A DNA stretch of 64,000 nucleotides from Haliangium sp050303215 (GCF_050303215.1 NZ_JBNLBH010000080.1:15300-79299); one strand, 5' to 3'. Shown: positions 55,297-63,999, counted from the first letter of the stretch. A program made the numbers and translations. The notes: generated by a model not told the origin, from the sequence alone.

Positions 55297-56289
55297 TTAG
55301 CGGTTGGGGGGGGTACCCGGGTTCGGCGGGCAGGTGGTGGTGTACTCACCGATGACGATCGCCTGCGGGTCCGACTCCAGCTCGAAGGTCAGCTTGCCGA
55401 AGCTCTGCTCGTACAGCGTGTGCGTCCACTCCTTGCTCAGGCAGATACCCTTGCCGGGGAGCAGGCCGAACACGTTGGTGCAGGGCAGGCCCACCCGGGC
55501 GAAGACCTCGAACTTGCCGCTCACCGGGATCACCTCGACGTCGGCCTCGGCGCCAATCGTACCGGTCCACGAGCAGATGCCGTCGCCGAAGAAGTCGGGC
55601 TCGGGCCGGAACGACCACCCGGCGGTGACCGACGCCGGCACCGAGGTGTCCAAGAGGGAGAGGGTCCCCCTCAGGCCAGCGGAGACGACGCCGGCGATGT
55701 CGATGTCGAACTGGCCGGTGCCGCTGATGTTCGCGCCGGGCCGCAGCTCGGCCGACACCGAGTTGCACCACGCGGTGCCGTTGAACTTCAGGTACTCGGA
55801 CGCGTGGGCCCAGGCCCGGAAGTACAAGGTGGCGGCCCCGATGCTGACCATGGGCACCGTGACCTCGCGGGTCACCTTCTGGCTGCGGGAGAACAGGGTC
55901 TTGTTGGCGTAGGTGCCGCCGCTCTTGTCGCCGCTCGCGCTCGGCACCTTGATCCCGAGCAGGAAGGTCTCGTACTTGATGTTCGCCGAGCAGGTGGGGT
56001 TGGACTTCTGCACCTTGCCGCCGGCCTCGGCCCGGACCTCGACGACGTCGAACCGCTGACCGAAGAGCTTGACCCAGCCGCCGACCCTGCCGTTGGCCGA
56101 GGCCTTGGCGGTGGTGGAGCTCTTGCTGTGCTTGTAGCCGTAGCCGAGGTTGTAGCCGGCGTCGAAGTGGTTGTTGCCGGACACATCGCCCGAGTAGGAC
56201 TTCTGGAAGTTGTTGGTCTGGGCCTGGGCGAGCTGCGGCAACAGCAGCCCCACGCCAAGCGCGACGAGGAGGGACTTGGTTCTCAACAT
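55297..56289 (-). CDS. Secreted beta-rich, Cys-paired protein, unknown family
   Basis: A 330-residue exported protein. The classical signal peptide ends in LAQAQ, with cleavage predicted after the AQA. The mature part is beta-rich with several Cys (PTCSAN, AWCNSV, GICSWT, LPCTNV and GICLSK), likely disulfides, and ends GTPPNR. ATG 56289 has AAGGAAT upstream; codons before it in the open frame lack a signal. It is first in an operon with the vitellogenin-like/HEAT protein, so it may be a secreted ligand or carrier working with it. Not recognised. Confidence 0.78.
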   Translation of the reverse strand: MLRTKSLLVALGVGLLLPQLAQAQTNNFQKSYSGDVSGNNHFDAGYNLGYGYKHSKSSTTAKASANGRVGGWVKLFGQRFDVVEVRAEAGGKVQKSNPTCSANIKYETFLLGIKVPSASGDKSGGTYANKTLFSRSQKVTREVTVPMVSIGAATLYFRAWAHASEYLKFNGTAWCNSVSAELRPGANISGTGQFDIDIAGVVSAGLRGTLSLLDTSVPASVTAGWSFRPEPDFFGDGICSWTGTIGAEADVEVIPVSGKFEVFARVGLPCTNVFGLLPGKGICLSKEWTHTLYEQSFGKLTFELESDPQAIVIGEYTTTCPPNPGTPPNR

Positions 56290-56990
56290 GAGTATGATTC
56301 CTTTTCTGTGCGTGTTGTCTGTGGCGCCAGCGTGATCGACACAGTGTCGTGGTGTCTTTGCCGGCGCCCAATATCGATTTAGCACGGGGTCGGTGGTTGT
56401 GTAGCGGTGTATGTCGCAATCCCGCTGGAGAATGCATATTGTCGGCTTTGGTTCTTGCCTGCGGCGGAGAATCGGATGCTGATTGCCACTAGAGGCGTTG
56501 AATACGATTTCGGGTCACGGGGTGTCCGAAGAAATTGCACGGCGGCTACTTTTGTTCCACCGCTGCCCCAAGACGCACGCGTGGCAGCGGGTCTTCGCAC
56601 CTGGGTTGTCCGAAAAAGCAGGCTTTGGTTCCATCGTCGCTCGAAGCGGCAGACCTTGGTTCCATCGCTGTCCAAAGGAGCGGACTTTGGTTTTCCTTCT
56701 GATTCAGATAGTCGGCGGTGGCTCCCTCGAACCCGAATCGGAAGGGGTCGCTCTCCTCGCGCCCCTCGGGAGGCGCTCTCGCAAGTGGGCGACCAGGGCT
56801 GCTGGCTGATCGAGACCGGCGCCGCGCACGAGCCCGGCATCGACAGTGGCCTGCTGCCTCGACGCGGCCCGGCCCGAAGCCCGAGCAGCCGGCGAACGCT
56901 TTCCCGTGCAGCGCTTGCTGAGGCCGGCCGCGCAGTGGCCGTGCCCGCGCCCGGCGCGGCGGACTGGTCGCTTGCGTGCCGGCGCCGGTC
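56290..56990. other. 701-bp non-coding region with repeats and less GC-rich stretch
   Basis: Between the start of the secreted-protein gene (leftward) and the stop of the SMP-30 gene (leftward). 56290-56560 is visibly AT-richer than the window and should hold the promoter of the secreted operon; a GGAATCAT segment just before its ATG is its ribosome-binding region. The middle holds the 31-bp repeats. Small open frames here have no support. Confidence 0.55.
56611..56703. repeat. 3 x 31-bp imperfect tandem repeat
   Basis: Units at 56611-56641, 56642-56672 and 56673-56703, each with a CTTGG/TTTGG-TTCC core exactly 31 bp apart. Units 1 and 2 are most similar; the third is diverged downstream of the core. 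It is upstream (about 320 bp) of the leftward secreted-protein operon and downstream of the SMP-30 gene. A related but unphased copy occurs near 56549. No spacers. Confidence 0.8.
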
Positions 56991-58010
56991 TCAGTCGGCT
57001 GGGCGCGGACCCGGGGCGTGCCGGCCCGGAGCCTCGGCGCGGAAGCGCTCGATGGCGCCGGTGTCGGCCACGGTCACGTATACCGTACGACCGTCCGGGC
57101 CTCCGAAGGCGAGGTTGGTCGGGTTCTGTCCGCGCAGGCGAACGCGGGCCAGCCGCGCGCCCTGGGGCGACACCTTGACCACCTCGCCCAGGCCGTAGCG
57201 GGTGATGTACAGGTTGCCGTCTCGGTCGGCGCGCATGCCGTCCAGCCCGCCGTCTTCGAACTCGATCAGCAGGCGCTTGTTGGACACGCTGCCGTCGGCC
57301 GCGCGGTCGTAGGCCCAGACCTTGCGCTGCACCGACTCATTGACGTAGAGCACGGCGTCATCCGGGCTCAGCTCGATGCCGTTGGTGGTGCCCATGCCCG
57401 CTTCGAGCAGCTCGGCGGTGCCGTCGCCGGCGATGCGCCAGAGCTGACCCGTGGACGCCGACCAGTCCGGGTCGCTGGCGTAGAGGGTGCCGTCTCCGGC
57501 GATGGCCAAGTCGTTGGGCTGGTTCATGTTCGGCTCGTGCGCGTGCACGGTCACCGCCTTGGTGGTCGGGTCGACCTTGAACACCCGGTGGCCCTCGTAG
57601 TCGGCGATGTACATGGCGCCGTCGGCGTCGAAGCGGATGCCGTTGCCCTTGGCCCCGTCCGGGAGCTCGATGAAGACCTCGGCCCGGCCGTCGGGGGTGA
57701 CCCGGGCGATGTCGTGCGTGCCCGCGAGCTTGACCGCGTACAGCGTGCCGTCCGCGGCCACGGCCGGACCCTCGATGCCGTCGGTGAAGGTGCCGGGTGG
57801 GACCAGCAGCTCGGTCTGCGCTGCGGGCGCGCCGGGGCGACCCTGAGCGGGGTTAGCCCGATCGGTGCGGTCATCGACGGCTTGCGGGCCGCGGTCGTCG
57901 CCGTGGTCGGTCGGGGCGGCACCGACTGAGTCCGGGCGTTCGCCCCCGCGGCAGGCGGGGAGCGCGAGCGCGAGCGCGATGCTCGCGGCGGCGGCGGCGC
58001 GGGCGCTCAC
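56991..58010 (-). CDS. SMP-30/gluconolactonase-like (NHL-type propeller) lipoprotein
   Basis: A 339-residue lipoprotein; the signal ends LPAC with Cys20. The body is a six-bladed beta-propeller with repeated PAVAADGTLYAV, IRFDADGAMYIAD and MRADRDGNLYITR blades, as in SMP-30/lactonase and paraoxonase-like enzymes that hydrolyse lactones with a bound calcium. GTG start overlaps the DUF362 stop by 4 bp (GTGA), so the pair is translated together. Substrate unknown. Confidence 0.87.
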   Translation of the reverse strand: MSARAAAAASIALALALPACRGGERPDSVGAAPTDHGDDRGPQAVDDRTDRANPAQGRPGAPAAQTELLVPPGTFTDGIEGPAVAADGTLYAVKLAGTHDIARVTPDGRAEVFIELPDGAKGNGIRFDADGAMYIADYEGHRVFKVDPTTKAVTVHAHEPNMNQPNDLAIAGDGTLYASDPDWSASTGQLWRIAGDGTAELLEAGMGTTNGIELSPDDAVLYVNESVQRKVWAYDRAADGSVSNKRLLIEFEDGGLDGMRADRDGNLYITRYGLGEVVKVSPQGARLARVRLRGQNPTNLAFGGPDGRTVYVTVADTGAIERFRAEAPGRHAPGPRPAD

Positions 58011-59446
58011 GACAGCTCGATGCGGGAGTAGTCGATCTGGTCACGCTCGAACACGCCCAGGCCCAGGGTGCCCGCCAGCGGCACGTGCTGTGGCTGGCGG
58101 CTGTGGAACGGTTCTTCGGACACCTGGTTCGCGATCTCGCGGGTGCCGCGATCGGCCATCAGGCCCATCTTGGCCACTGGCGGCCAGCCGCGCGCGGCCC
58201 GCTCCTCGTCGATGATCTCCCACCCGATGTGGTCCAGGGCGACCGGGTCGGTGGCGAAGAACAGGCTGCCGCGCTCCCAGGTCGAGAAGGTCGGGCGCCA
58301 GGTGCTGGGCCCGCCCTCGTAGGTCGCGACCAGGCCGTCGAGGATCTGCAGCACGGCCTTTTCGCGGATGGGCGGCAGGGACACGATGGTGGGGATGAAG
58401 GTGCCGCACTGGTTGAGCGTGCCGCCGCGGCCGTCGCGGTCGCGGCCGGGGATGCGCATGTGGCTGCGGGCGACGTTGTTGACCAGTCCGTGGGAGAGGT
58501 TCTTGAGCGACAGGGTGATCCCCGCGCTGTTGTGGTCCTTGAGCACCGGGATGCTGATGAACTTGTCGACCTTGCGGGTGACGATGGTGCTGAGGTGCGA
58601 GCGCAGGCGGCGGTCGTCCTTGGGGTCGTGGATGGGCGCGGGTTGGCAGTAGGCCAGCTCGCGGTACACGTCGCGATCGTAGCCGGCGATGTGATCCTCG
58701 TGGCCGCGGCCGGGGAGCTGTCCGCTCAATTCGAGTTGGGCGTCGTCGTACTCGACCGACGAGCACTCCCAATGCACGCCGTCGGGCAGGATGTCGGGGT
58801 AGCCGACCTTGACCAAGCCGGTGCCGCCCAGCTTGTAGCGCTCGAACACCAGGATGTCGCGCTTGCGCACGCCCGCGGCAACCAGACCTTCGATGACTTC
58901 GAGCACCACCTCGAAGCTCGAGATCGAGTGCGGCGCCCCCACCGGCACGACCTTGATGCCGACCCGGTCTCCGGGTGAGAACAGGTGGCGCCAGGCCTCG
59001 ACCGCGTCGTCCGTGCCGACCAGCGCGCTCATGCCGCGGTCCATCATGGCCCGCACCGCGGCGCGATCGCGAACCGCGTCGCGCACGGCGCCCGGGTGAT
59101 GGGTCTCGATCACCTTGCCCGGGAACGGCCCCGGCAGCCCGAGCGGGCCCGACGGCGGCGGCACCGGTTCAGCCTGCGGCGCGACCAGCGTGCTCGGCGT
59201 CGACGACGCGGGCCCGGCCTGCTGGGCGACCACCGCGGCGGCCTCGTCGTCGAGCACGCGCTGCAAGCCGTAGCTCGCGCCCACGCCGGCGATCACGCCC
59301 GCCGCCGCGCCGCCCAGGAACGAGCGCCGACTGACGGGCCCGGGCGTCTCGCCGGGCGCCTCGCCGGGCGTCTCGCCGGGGGTCTCGGTAGAGGCCTTGG
59401 CGGGGCGAGAATCGCGAGCGGATGGGTCGTCTTTATCGGCCGGCAT
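58007..59446 (-). CDS. Tat-exported DUF362 protein
   Basis: A 479-residue protein with a twin-arginine signal (SRRSFLGGAAAGVIAG, Arg40-Arg41). The N-terminal tail before it repeats E-T/A-P-G four times, from 12-bp DNA repeats near 59345-59390. The body has the DUF362 layout (DRVGIKVVPVGAPHS, later FISIPVLKDHNSAGITLSLK). This family lacks a proven reaction, though relatives often bind iron-sulfur clusters; the usual cysteine motif is not obvious here. Coupled (4-bp overlap) to the SMP-30 lipoprotein, so the two act together outside the cytoplasm. Confidence 0.88.
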   Translation of the reverse strand: MPADKDDPSARDSRPAKASTETPGETPGEAPGETPGPVSRRSFLGGAAAGVIAGVGASYGLQRVLDDEAAAVVAQQAGPASSTPSTLVAPQAEPVPPPSGPLGLPGPFPGKVIETHHPGAVRDAVRDRAAVRAMMDRGMSALVGTDDAVEAWRHLFSPGDRVGIKVVPVGAPHSISSFEVVLEVIEGLVAAGVRKRDILVFERYKLGGTGLVKVGYPDILPDGVHWECSSVEYDDAQLELSGQLPGRGHEDHIAGYDRDVYRELAYCQPAPIHDPKDDRRLRSHLSTIVTRKVDKFISIPVLKDHNSAGITLSLKNLSHGLVNNVARSHMRIPGRDRDGRGGTLNQCGTFIPTIVSLPPIREKAVLQILDGLVATYEGGPSTWRPTFSTWERGSLFFATDPVALDHIGWEIIDEERAARGWPPVAKMGLMADRGTREIANQVSEEPFHSRQPQHVPLAGTLGLGVFERDQIDYSRIELS

Positions 59447-59582
59447 AGGTGCTCCGAGCGTATCACGGCCGGGCGTTGGCGAGCGGCGGGATCAGCCTGG
59501 GCGAGCTCGGGACGCGGCCCGTGCCCCGGGCTCGCCAATCGCGGCGCCACAGTGCGGCTGTGGTAGATTGTGCCCACGAGCC

Positions 59583-60602
59583 ATGCTGCCGTCGCTGCAC
59601 ATCCAGGGCTTCCGCTGCTTCCGCGATCTGACCATCCCGCACCTGGGTCGGGTCAACCTCGTGGTCGGCAAGAACAACGTCGGCAAGACCACGGTGCTGG
59701 AGGCGCTGCGGGTGCATGCGGCGCGTGGGGACGCGCCGATCGAGCTGTACGAGATCCTGAATGCGCGCGGCGATGTGGTCAGGGACAAGCGCGGGCAGCA
59801 GCGGCAGCTCGACTGGATGCGGTTGTTCCACGGTGGTGGGAAGGATTCGACGCCCAGGCTGTCGATAGGGCCTTTAGAGGAGGCGGACCAAACGTTCTGT
59901 GCAGAGATGCGCATGAATGAGTCGGTGGTCCACTACAAGTTCGGAATAGACGATAGGTTCCCCAGTGACCCTTTATTCTCCCTCGTGAATGCGGGGCCTC
60001 CATCTCCGTGGCCTCACGCCCTAGAGCCGCTACGCTGCCGCTTCATGGCGACCTCGGGGCTTGACCCCGACGAGTCGGCACGGATCTGGGACGGCATCGT
60101 GCTCACCGATCTGGAAGAGGTGTGCCTGCGGGCGCTGCGCATCGTCGAGCCCGACATCCAGCGCATCGCGCTCGTCGAGGTGCCGGGCAGCGCGGGCCGC
60201 GAGGTCGAGCGAGCGCCCTACGTCTCGCTGGCCTCGGGGGACAGGCCCGAGCCGTTGCACAGCCTGGGCGAGGGCATGAACCGGTTGTACGATCTCACCC
60301 TCGGCATGATCGACGCCCGCGGCGGGCGCTTGCTGGTGGACGAGATCGAGAACGGGCTGCACTACAGCATCCACGGCGACATGTGGCGCTACGTGTTCCA
60401 GGTCGCGACCGAGCTCGACGTCCAGGTGTTCGCGACCACGCATAGCTGGGACTGCATCCAGGCATTCCAGGCCGCGGCGTCGGAGCACGCGGAAGAGGGC
60501 GTATTGATCCGGCTGGAGCGTCGCGACGGCGACGTGCGGGCCTTCCTCTTCGACGAGGATGAGCTGAGCGTGGTGGCCGAGCAGGCCATCGAGGTGCGCT
60601 GA
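59583..60602 (+). CDS. OLD/RecF-like AAA ATPase, first gene of a two-gene defence-like module
   Basis: A 339-residue ATPase of the ABC/SMC-like AAA_15/AAA_21 type. Walker A GKNNVGKTT has Lys35, the signature-like loop is SLGEGMNRLYDL, and Walker B LLVDEIENGLHYSIH has Asp253-Glu254, followed by the H-loop ATTHS. There is no long coiled coil, so it is a short member. It is 5 bp upstream of a TOPRIM-like DUF3226 gene, the arrangement of OLD-family and PARIS-type defence pairs (an ATPase sensor with a separate nuclease-like partner). ATG 59583. Confidence 0.85.
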   Translation: MLPSLHIQGFRCFRDLTIPHLGRVNLVVGKNNVGKTTVLEALRVHAARGDAPIELYEILNARGDVVRDKRGQQRQLDWMRLFHGGGKDSTPRLSIGPLEEADQTFCAEMRMNESVVHYKFGIDDRFPSDPLFSLVNAGPPSPWPHALEPLRCRFMATSGLDPDESARIWDGIVLTDLEEVCLRALRIVEPDIQRIALVEVPGSAGREVERAPYVSLASGDRPEPLHSLGEGMNRLYDLTLGMIDARGGRLLVDEIENGLHYSIHGDMWRYVFQVATELDVQVFATTHSWDCIQAFQAAASEHAEEGVLIRLERRDGDVRAFLFDEDELSVVAEQAIEVR

Positions 60603-60607
60603 GGACG

Positions 60608-61249
60608 ATGCCGCGGCCGCCGAACCCTCGCCGCAAGGTGCTGCTCGTCGAAGGCCGCGATGATCGCGAGGTCATCTTCCAGTTCTGCAACGAGCACGGC
60701 ATCGACAACCGCGCCCACTTCGACGTGCACGACGCCGGCAGCGACGACAAGGTGCGCAAAGGGCTGGCCGCGCGCATCAAGACCGATCTGGACACCATCG
60801 GCGTGATCGTCGACGCCGACGACGACGCCGCGGCGCGCTGGGAATCTCTCCGCGGGGTGCTTCTGCCCGACTATGGCGATGCAGTCCCCGCGTCACCGGA
60901 CCCGGCCGGGACCATCATTCCGTCGAGCGGGCGATGGCCACGGGTAGGCATCTGGATCATGCCCGACAACAGCGGCGGCCAAGGGATGCTCGAAGACTTC
61001 CTACTCAGCCTGATTCCGCCCGAAGACGCGCTGCTCCCCCATGCACGCGAGGCCGTGGAAGCGCTGCCGGACCGGCGCTTCCCGGACGTGAAGCGACCCA
61101 AGGCCGAGATCCATACCTGGCTGGCCTGGCAAGGCGAGCCCGGGACACCGCTGGGCCTGGCCCTCAAGCGCCGCTATCTGCTCGCGGACAGCGGCCCGGC
61201 TCGCTCGCTCCGCGACTGGCTGGTTCGGCTCTTCGAACTTCGCGAATAA
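60608..61249 (+). CDS. DUF3226 (TOPRIM-like) protein, partner of the ATPase
   Basis: A 213-residue protein. The N-terminal strand VLLVEGRDDREVIFQF has the TOPRIM Glu, and DTIGVIVDADDDAAARWESL gives the second acidic cluster (D-x-D-D-D), both needed for metal-dependent nuclease chemistry. The rest, including IMPDNSGGQGMLEDFL, matches DUF3226. TGAGGACGATG at the junction carries both the upstream stop and this gene's ribosome-binding site, so it is coupled. Its 3' end overlaps the convergent Gp37 gene by 76 bp. Confidence 0.87.
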   Translation: MPRPPNPRRKVLLVEGRDDREVIFQFCNEHGIDNRAHFDVHDAGSDDKVRKGLAARIKTDLDTIGVIVDADDDAAARWESLRGVLLPDYGDAVPASPDPAGTIIPSSGRWPRVGIWIMPDNSGGQGMLEDFLLSLIPPEDALLPHAREAVEALPDRRFPDVKRPKAEIHTWLAWQGEPGTPLGLALKRRYLLADSGPARSLRDWLVRLFELRE

Positions 61250-62022
61250 GTCTTGGCGTCGTGCTCGAAGCGAGTCGTGCCCGCGCCCGCGCCGGGTCGT
61301 TGGCGCTCGGCCAGTTCGGGCGGCATCTGATCCCACGTGCGTCCCTCCAAGACCCGGCCGGCCTTCTTCTTGTTCTTGCCGCCCCATTGCTTGAAGAAGA
61401 AGGCCACCTCGGCGCGATGGCACTGGTCGCGCAGGTCGGTGACCCACGCCGGGTCCATGGGGCGCGACCGCGGCCCCGACTCCCCGCCCACGATGACCCA
61501 ATCGATGCCGCGGAGGTCGAGGTCGGGGAGCGGTCCCAGCAGCGGTTCGAGGGAGAGGAACTTGGTCTGCGCGCGGGTCGAGCGGAGGTCGTCGATGCGG
61601 CCCCGGTACTTGTCGTTTTCGACGCTCACGCCCATCCAGATGTTGGGCGTCCACCCGAGCTGTGGGCTCATCTCGACGAGTCGGTCCGCCCGCTTGGTCA
61701 GCACCTGGAAGCGATGCCAATGCGCCCGCGCCATGACGTCGAAGACGCGTTGGATATACGCCACCGGGACGTTTTGGTGGAACAGGTCGCTCATGGAGTT
61801 CACGAAGATGGTCTTGGGCTTCTTCCACGTGAGCGGCAGCTCCAGCATGCGCGGCTGCAGCGTGAGTTCGAAGCCATTGACGTAGTTCGCCTGTCCCATC
61901 GCTTGCAGACGTTCGGCCATGCGTTCGGCGTAACAGTGCTTGCAGCCAGGGCTGATCTTCGTGCACCCGGTGACCGGGTTCCAGGTGGACTCGGTCCACT
62001 CGATACCGGAGCCTTGCGCCAT
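61174..62022 (-). CDS. Phage Gp37/Gp68 family (DUF5131) three-Cys-motif protein
   Basis: A 282-residue protein with the three-Cys motif C20-X6-C27-X2-C30 (GCTKISPGCKHCYAERM), then VLTKRADRLVEM, VSVENDKYRGRIDDL and VIVGGESGPRSRPM. The family is known from phages and bacterial islands, and the Cys set resembles a radical-SAM-like cluster site; its partner is usually a TcmP protein, not seen here. ATG 62022 has GGAGGT 6 bp upstream. The last about 25 residues are Ser/Arg-rich and come from antisense of the DUF3226 gene, so the usual stop may have been lost. Role unknown. Confidence 0.85.
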   Translation of the reverse strand: MAQGSGIEWTESTWNPVTGCTKISPGCKHCYAERMAERLQAMGQANYVNGFELTLQPRMLELPLTWKKPKTIFVNSMSDLFHQNVPVAYIQRVFDVMARAHWHRFQVLTKRADRLVEMSPQLGWTPNIWMGVSVENDKYRGRIDDLRSTRAQTKFLSLEPLLGPLPDLDLRGIDWVIVGGESGPRSRPMDPAWVTDLRDQCHRAEVAFFFKQWGGKNKKKAGRVLEGRTWDQMPPELAERQRPGAGAGTTRFEHDAKTYSRSSKSRTSQSRSERAGPLSASR

Positions 62023-62041
62023 CAGCGCACCTCCTTGAAGT

Positions 62042-62788
62042 TCACCCTGCGTACCACTCGTCCGGGCCCTCGAAGCCCGGGAGCCCCGGCTCGAACCCGG
62101 CAGACCAGCCGGAGCGGATGAGGCCTCGGATCGCAGCTTGGGTCGCCGCACTGAGTTGCGTCGGGGCGAAGCCGAGGCCCGCGCAAACGCCGGCGAGCGT
62201 TGTGCACCTGCTCGGGTCGTAACGCCTAAGCTCCCATGCCACTCGACTGGCAAGCCAGCGCCGCAGCGCGATAGGAAGGGACTCGGCGGGCACGCGCTCT
62301 AGTGGAGCAGAGGCCAGAGCACTGTACTCGACATCCCCCGCTGGCTTGTACCAGTACGGCGCCGTCCTGACGATGACGCCCGGGGCCCCCATGGTCCCCG
62401 ACGAATCCCATTGCTCGGGCGCGGGAGCTACTCGCATCCAACGCTCGCCAACGACGTGCTCCAGCGGAGCGATCAGCTCATCCTCGTCGCGCACCGCCAG
62501 GTATGCGATCCTGTTGTGGGGAAAGCATATGATATCTCGCTTGCCCCAGTCCCTCGCAGGGACCGCGTTCTGTTCGAGCACCTCGTGAATGAAGTCGCCG
62601 ACGACCTCGGACCGCACGACGTAGTACTGAAGATACTCTGTGGAGGCGACACGAGACTTTCGGTTCACCGCTCGTGCTTCTCGGATCAGGTGCTCGGGCA
62701 GGTCGTTCAGAGACTCGATGCTACCTTGGTCTTCAGCCCGCAAGGGGCGTCCGAGCAGGTCTTCAAGCGATTGCCAAGGACTTCTCAT
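62042..62788 (-). CDS. Hypothetical protein coupled to a DUF4157-type toxin, candidate immunity
   Basis: A 248-residue soluble protein of unknown family with mixed alpha/beta content (YLQYYVVRSEVVGDFIHEVL). ATG 62788 overlaps the stop of the upstream toxin-like gene by 4 bp (ATGA) and has GAGGAAG upstream. It is followed 19 bp later by the Gp37 gene, on the same strand. Position suggests an immunity protein for the C-terminal domain encoded by the preceding gene. Confidence 0.7.
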   Translation of the reverse strand: MRSPWQSLEDLLGRPLRAEDQGSIESLNDLPEHLIREARAVNRKSRVASTEYLQYYVVRSEVVGDFIHEVLEQNAVPARDWGKRDIICFPHNRIAYLAVRDEDELIAPLEHVVGERWMRVAPAPEQWDSSGTMGAPGVIVRTAPYWYKPAGDVEYSALASAPLERVPAESLPIALRRWLASRVAWELRRYDPSRCTTLAGVCAGLGFAPTQLSAATQAAIRGLIRSGWSAGFEPGLPGFEGPDEWYAG

Positions 62789-63999
62789 GGGTTCTTCCTC
62801 GCGACGATGTGGATTGACGTAGGAACTTTCTGGGTCCCATACCCCGGAAGGTTTACGGGATCCCATCCGCTGATCTCGACGGTGAAATCGTCATAGCCGG
62901 CGGCCGCCCGGTGTTGACCGAACGATATGCGTTTGATTGCGGCGAGAGCCGCTTCATCTTGTGGCAGTCCTTCCAACTTGGTTAAACGATAGTATTCAAC
63001 CTGGAAATTGAGCTTGTTCGACCATTCTAGGGTTCCCTTGAGGGCCTGCGGAGGGTGCCCGAAGCGGGCAGTGTATCGTCTCTCGAGGGTTTCGATGGCA
63101 TGGCGGGTGAGTGAATGACGCTCTCCCGTGGCCACACCATCAACTACTTCATCGTAGATGCGCACTGCACGCTCGGTTCTCTCGAAGGTGGCTGCAAAGA
63201 GTACAAAATGGGGAAACTCGACCGGTAGCCCTGCCTCATCGAGTCCGACGATGCCGTCTCCCAGCCATATGTCTTGTCCGTCCTCGGTGGTCACTCGGTA
63301 CTCGACCTTCCATCGATTCGAGTCCTCGGTTATGACCTCATAGATCTGCGACTTGGCCACCGGCACCTCGGGCAGCGGGCGGCCGTGGCCACCGGCGGCC
63401 ACGAAGCCGCGTCCGGGCTCGTAGCAGTCGATGAACTGCTGGTGGTATTCGAGCTGCTCTTGGATGTCGGCCAGCTCGCGGTCGAGCTGACGGGGGTCGA
63501 GGTTGGCGAGGTCGTCTTGGGCTTGGAGCGCGCGCACGCGGCCGTCGAGGCGGGTGCGCAGGGCGTGCAGCTCGGCCTCGATCTCGAGCAGCTTGCGCAC
63601 CTCTTGTCGGGCCTCGAAGCCGCGGGTGCCGTAGCCCGGGGTGAGGCGCAGCTTGGTGAGGAGCGCGTCGAGGAGCCGGCGAAGCGTACCCAGCGGGCCC
63701 TGGTACTTGAGCAGGTGACGCGCGGTGCTCACGTGGTACGCCACGTGCCGTGGCTGGGCCTCGGGGCCGACCTCGATGCGGAGCGCGCCGTCCTTGTAGA
63801 CCACTTGTACGCCCGCGCCCTCGATCGCGTCGCTGTCGACGATGGCGACGTCGCCGCGCAGCTCGGGTGGCAGGGCGTCGTTCAGGGCCGCGCGCTCCGC
63901 CCCGGTGCGCGGGCCCGACGCCGGCGGAGAGGCCGCCGCGCCGCCGGTGGGTCGGGGCTCCGAGCGAGGGCCCGGCGATCGCCCGGCCTTGGACGCATC
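62785..63999 (-). CDS. C-terminal part of a DUF4157-associated toxin-like protein (5' end outside window)
   Basis: At least 404 residues, open to the right edge, so the start is outside. The visible start is a linker rich in Pro/Ala/Gly, then the block ALPPELRGDVAIVDSDAIE, followed by VYKDGALRIEVGP and a helical region (VSTARHLLKYQGPLGTLRRL). That order is what I know from the region following the DUF4157 domain in eCIS-type toxins. Residues after a coiled segment (LARGELADI-like, about base 63480) form a mixed C-terminal domain ending in HIVARKNP, the likely effector. GTG 63804 is an internal codon, not the start. The downstream gene is coupled. Toxin activity unknown. Confidence 0.72.
   Translation of the reverse strand, partial: DASKAGRSPGPRSEPRPTGGAAASPPASGPRTGAERAALNDALPPELRGDVAIVDSDAIEGAGVQVVYKDGALRIEVGPEAQPRHVAYHVSTARHLLKYQGPLGTLRRLLDALLTKLRLTPGYGTRGFEARQEVRKLLEIEAELHALRTRLDGRVRALQAQDDLANLDPRQLDRELADIQEQLEYHQQFIDCYEPGRGFVAAGGHGRPLPEVPVAKSQIYEVITEDSNRWKVEYRVTTEDGQDIWLGDGIVGLDEAGLPVEFPHFVLFAATFERTERAVRIYDEVVDGVATGERHSLTRHAIETLERRYTARFGHPPQALKGTLEWSNKLNFQVEYYRLTKLEGLPQDEAALAAIKRISFGQHRAAAGYDDFTVEISGWDPVNLPGYGTQKVPTSIHIVARKNP

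Noticed and set aside
56611..56703. CRISPR array or transposon end
   Set aside because: No spacers, no inverted terminal repeats and no transposase.
56379..57198. Open frames on both strands in the repeat region 56.4-57.2 kb
   Set aside because: They are built from the 31-bp repeats and neighbouring gene ends, with no start signals or domains.
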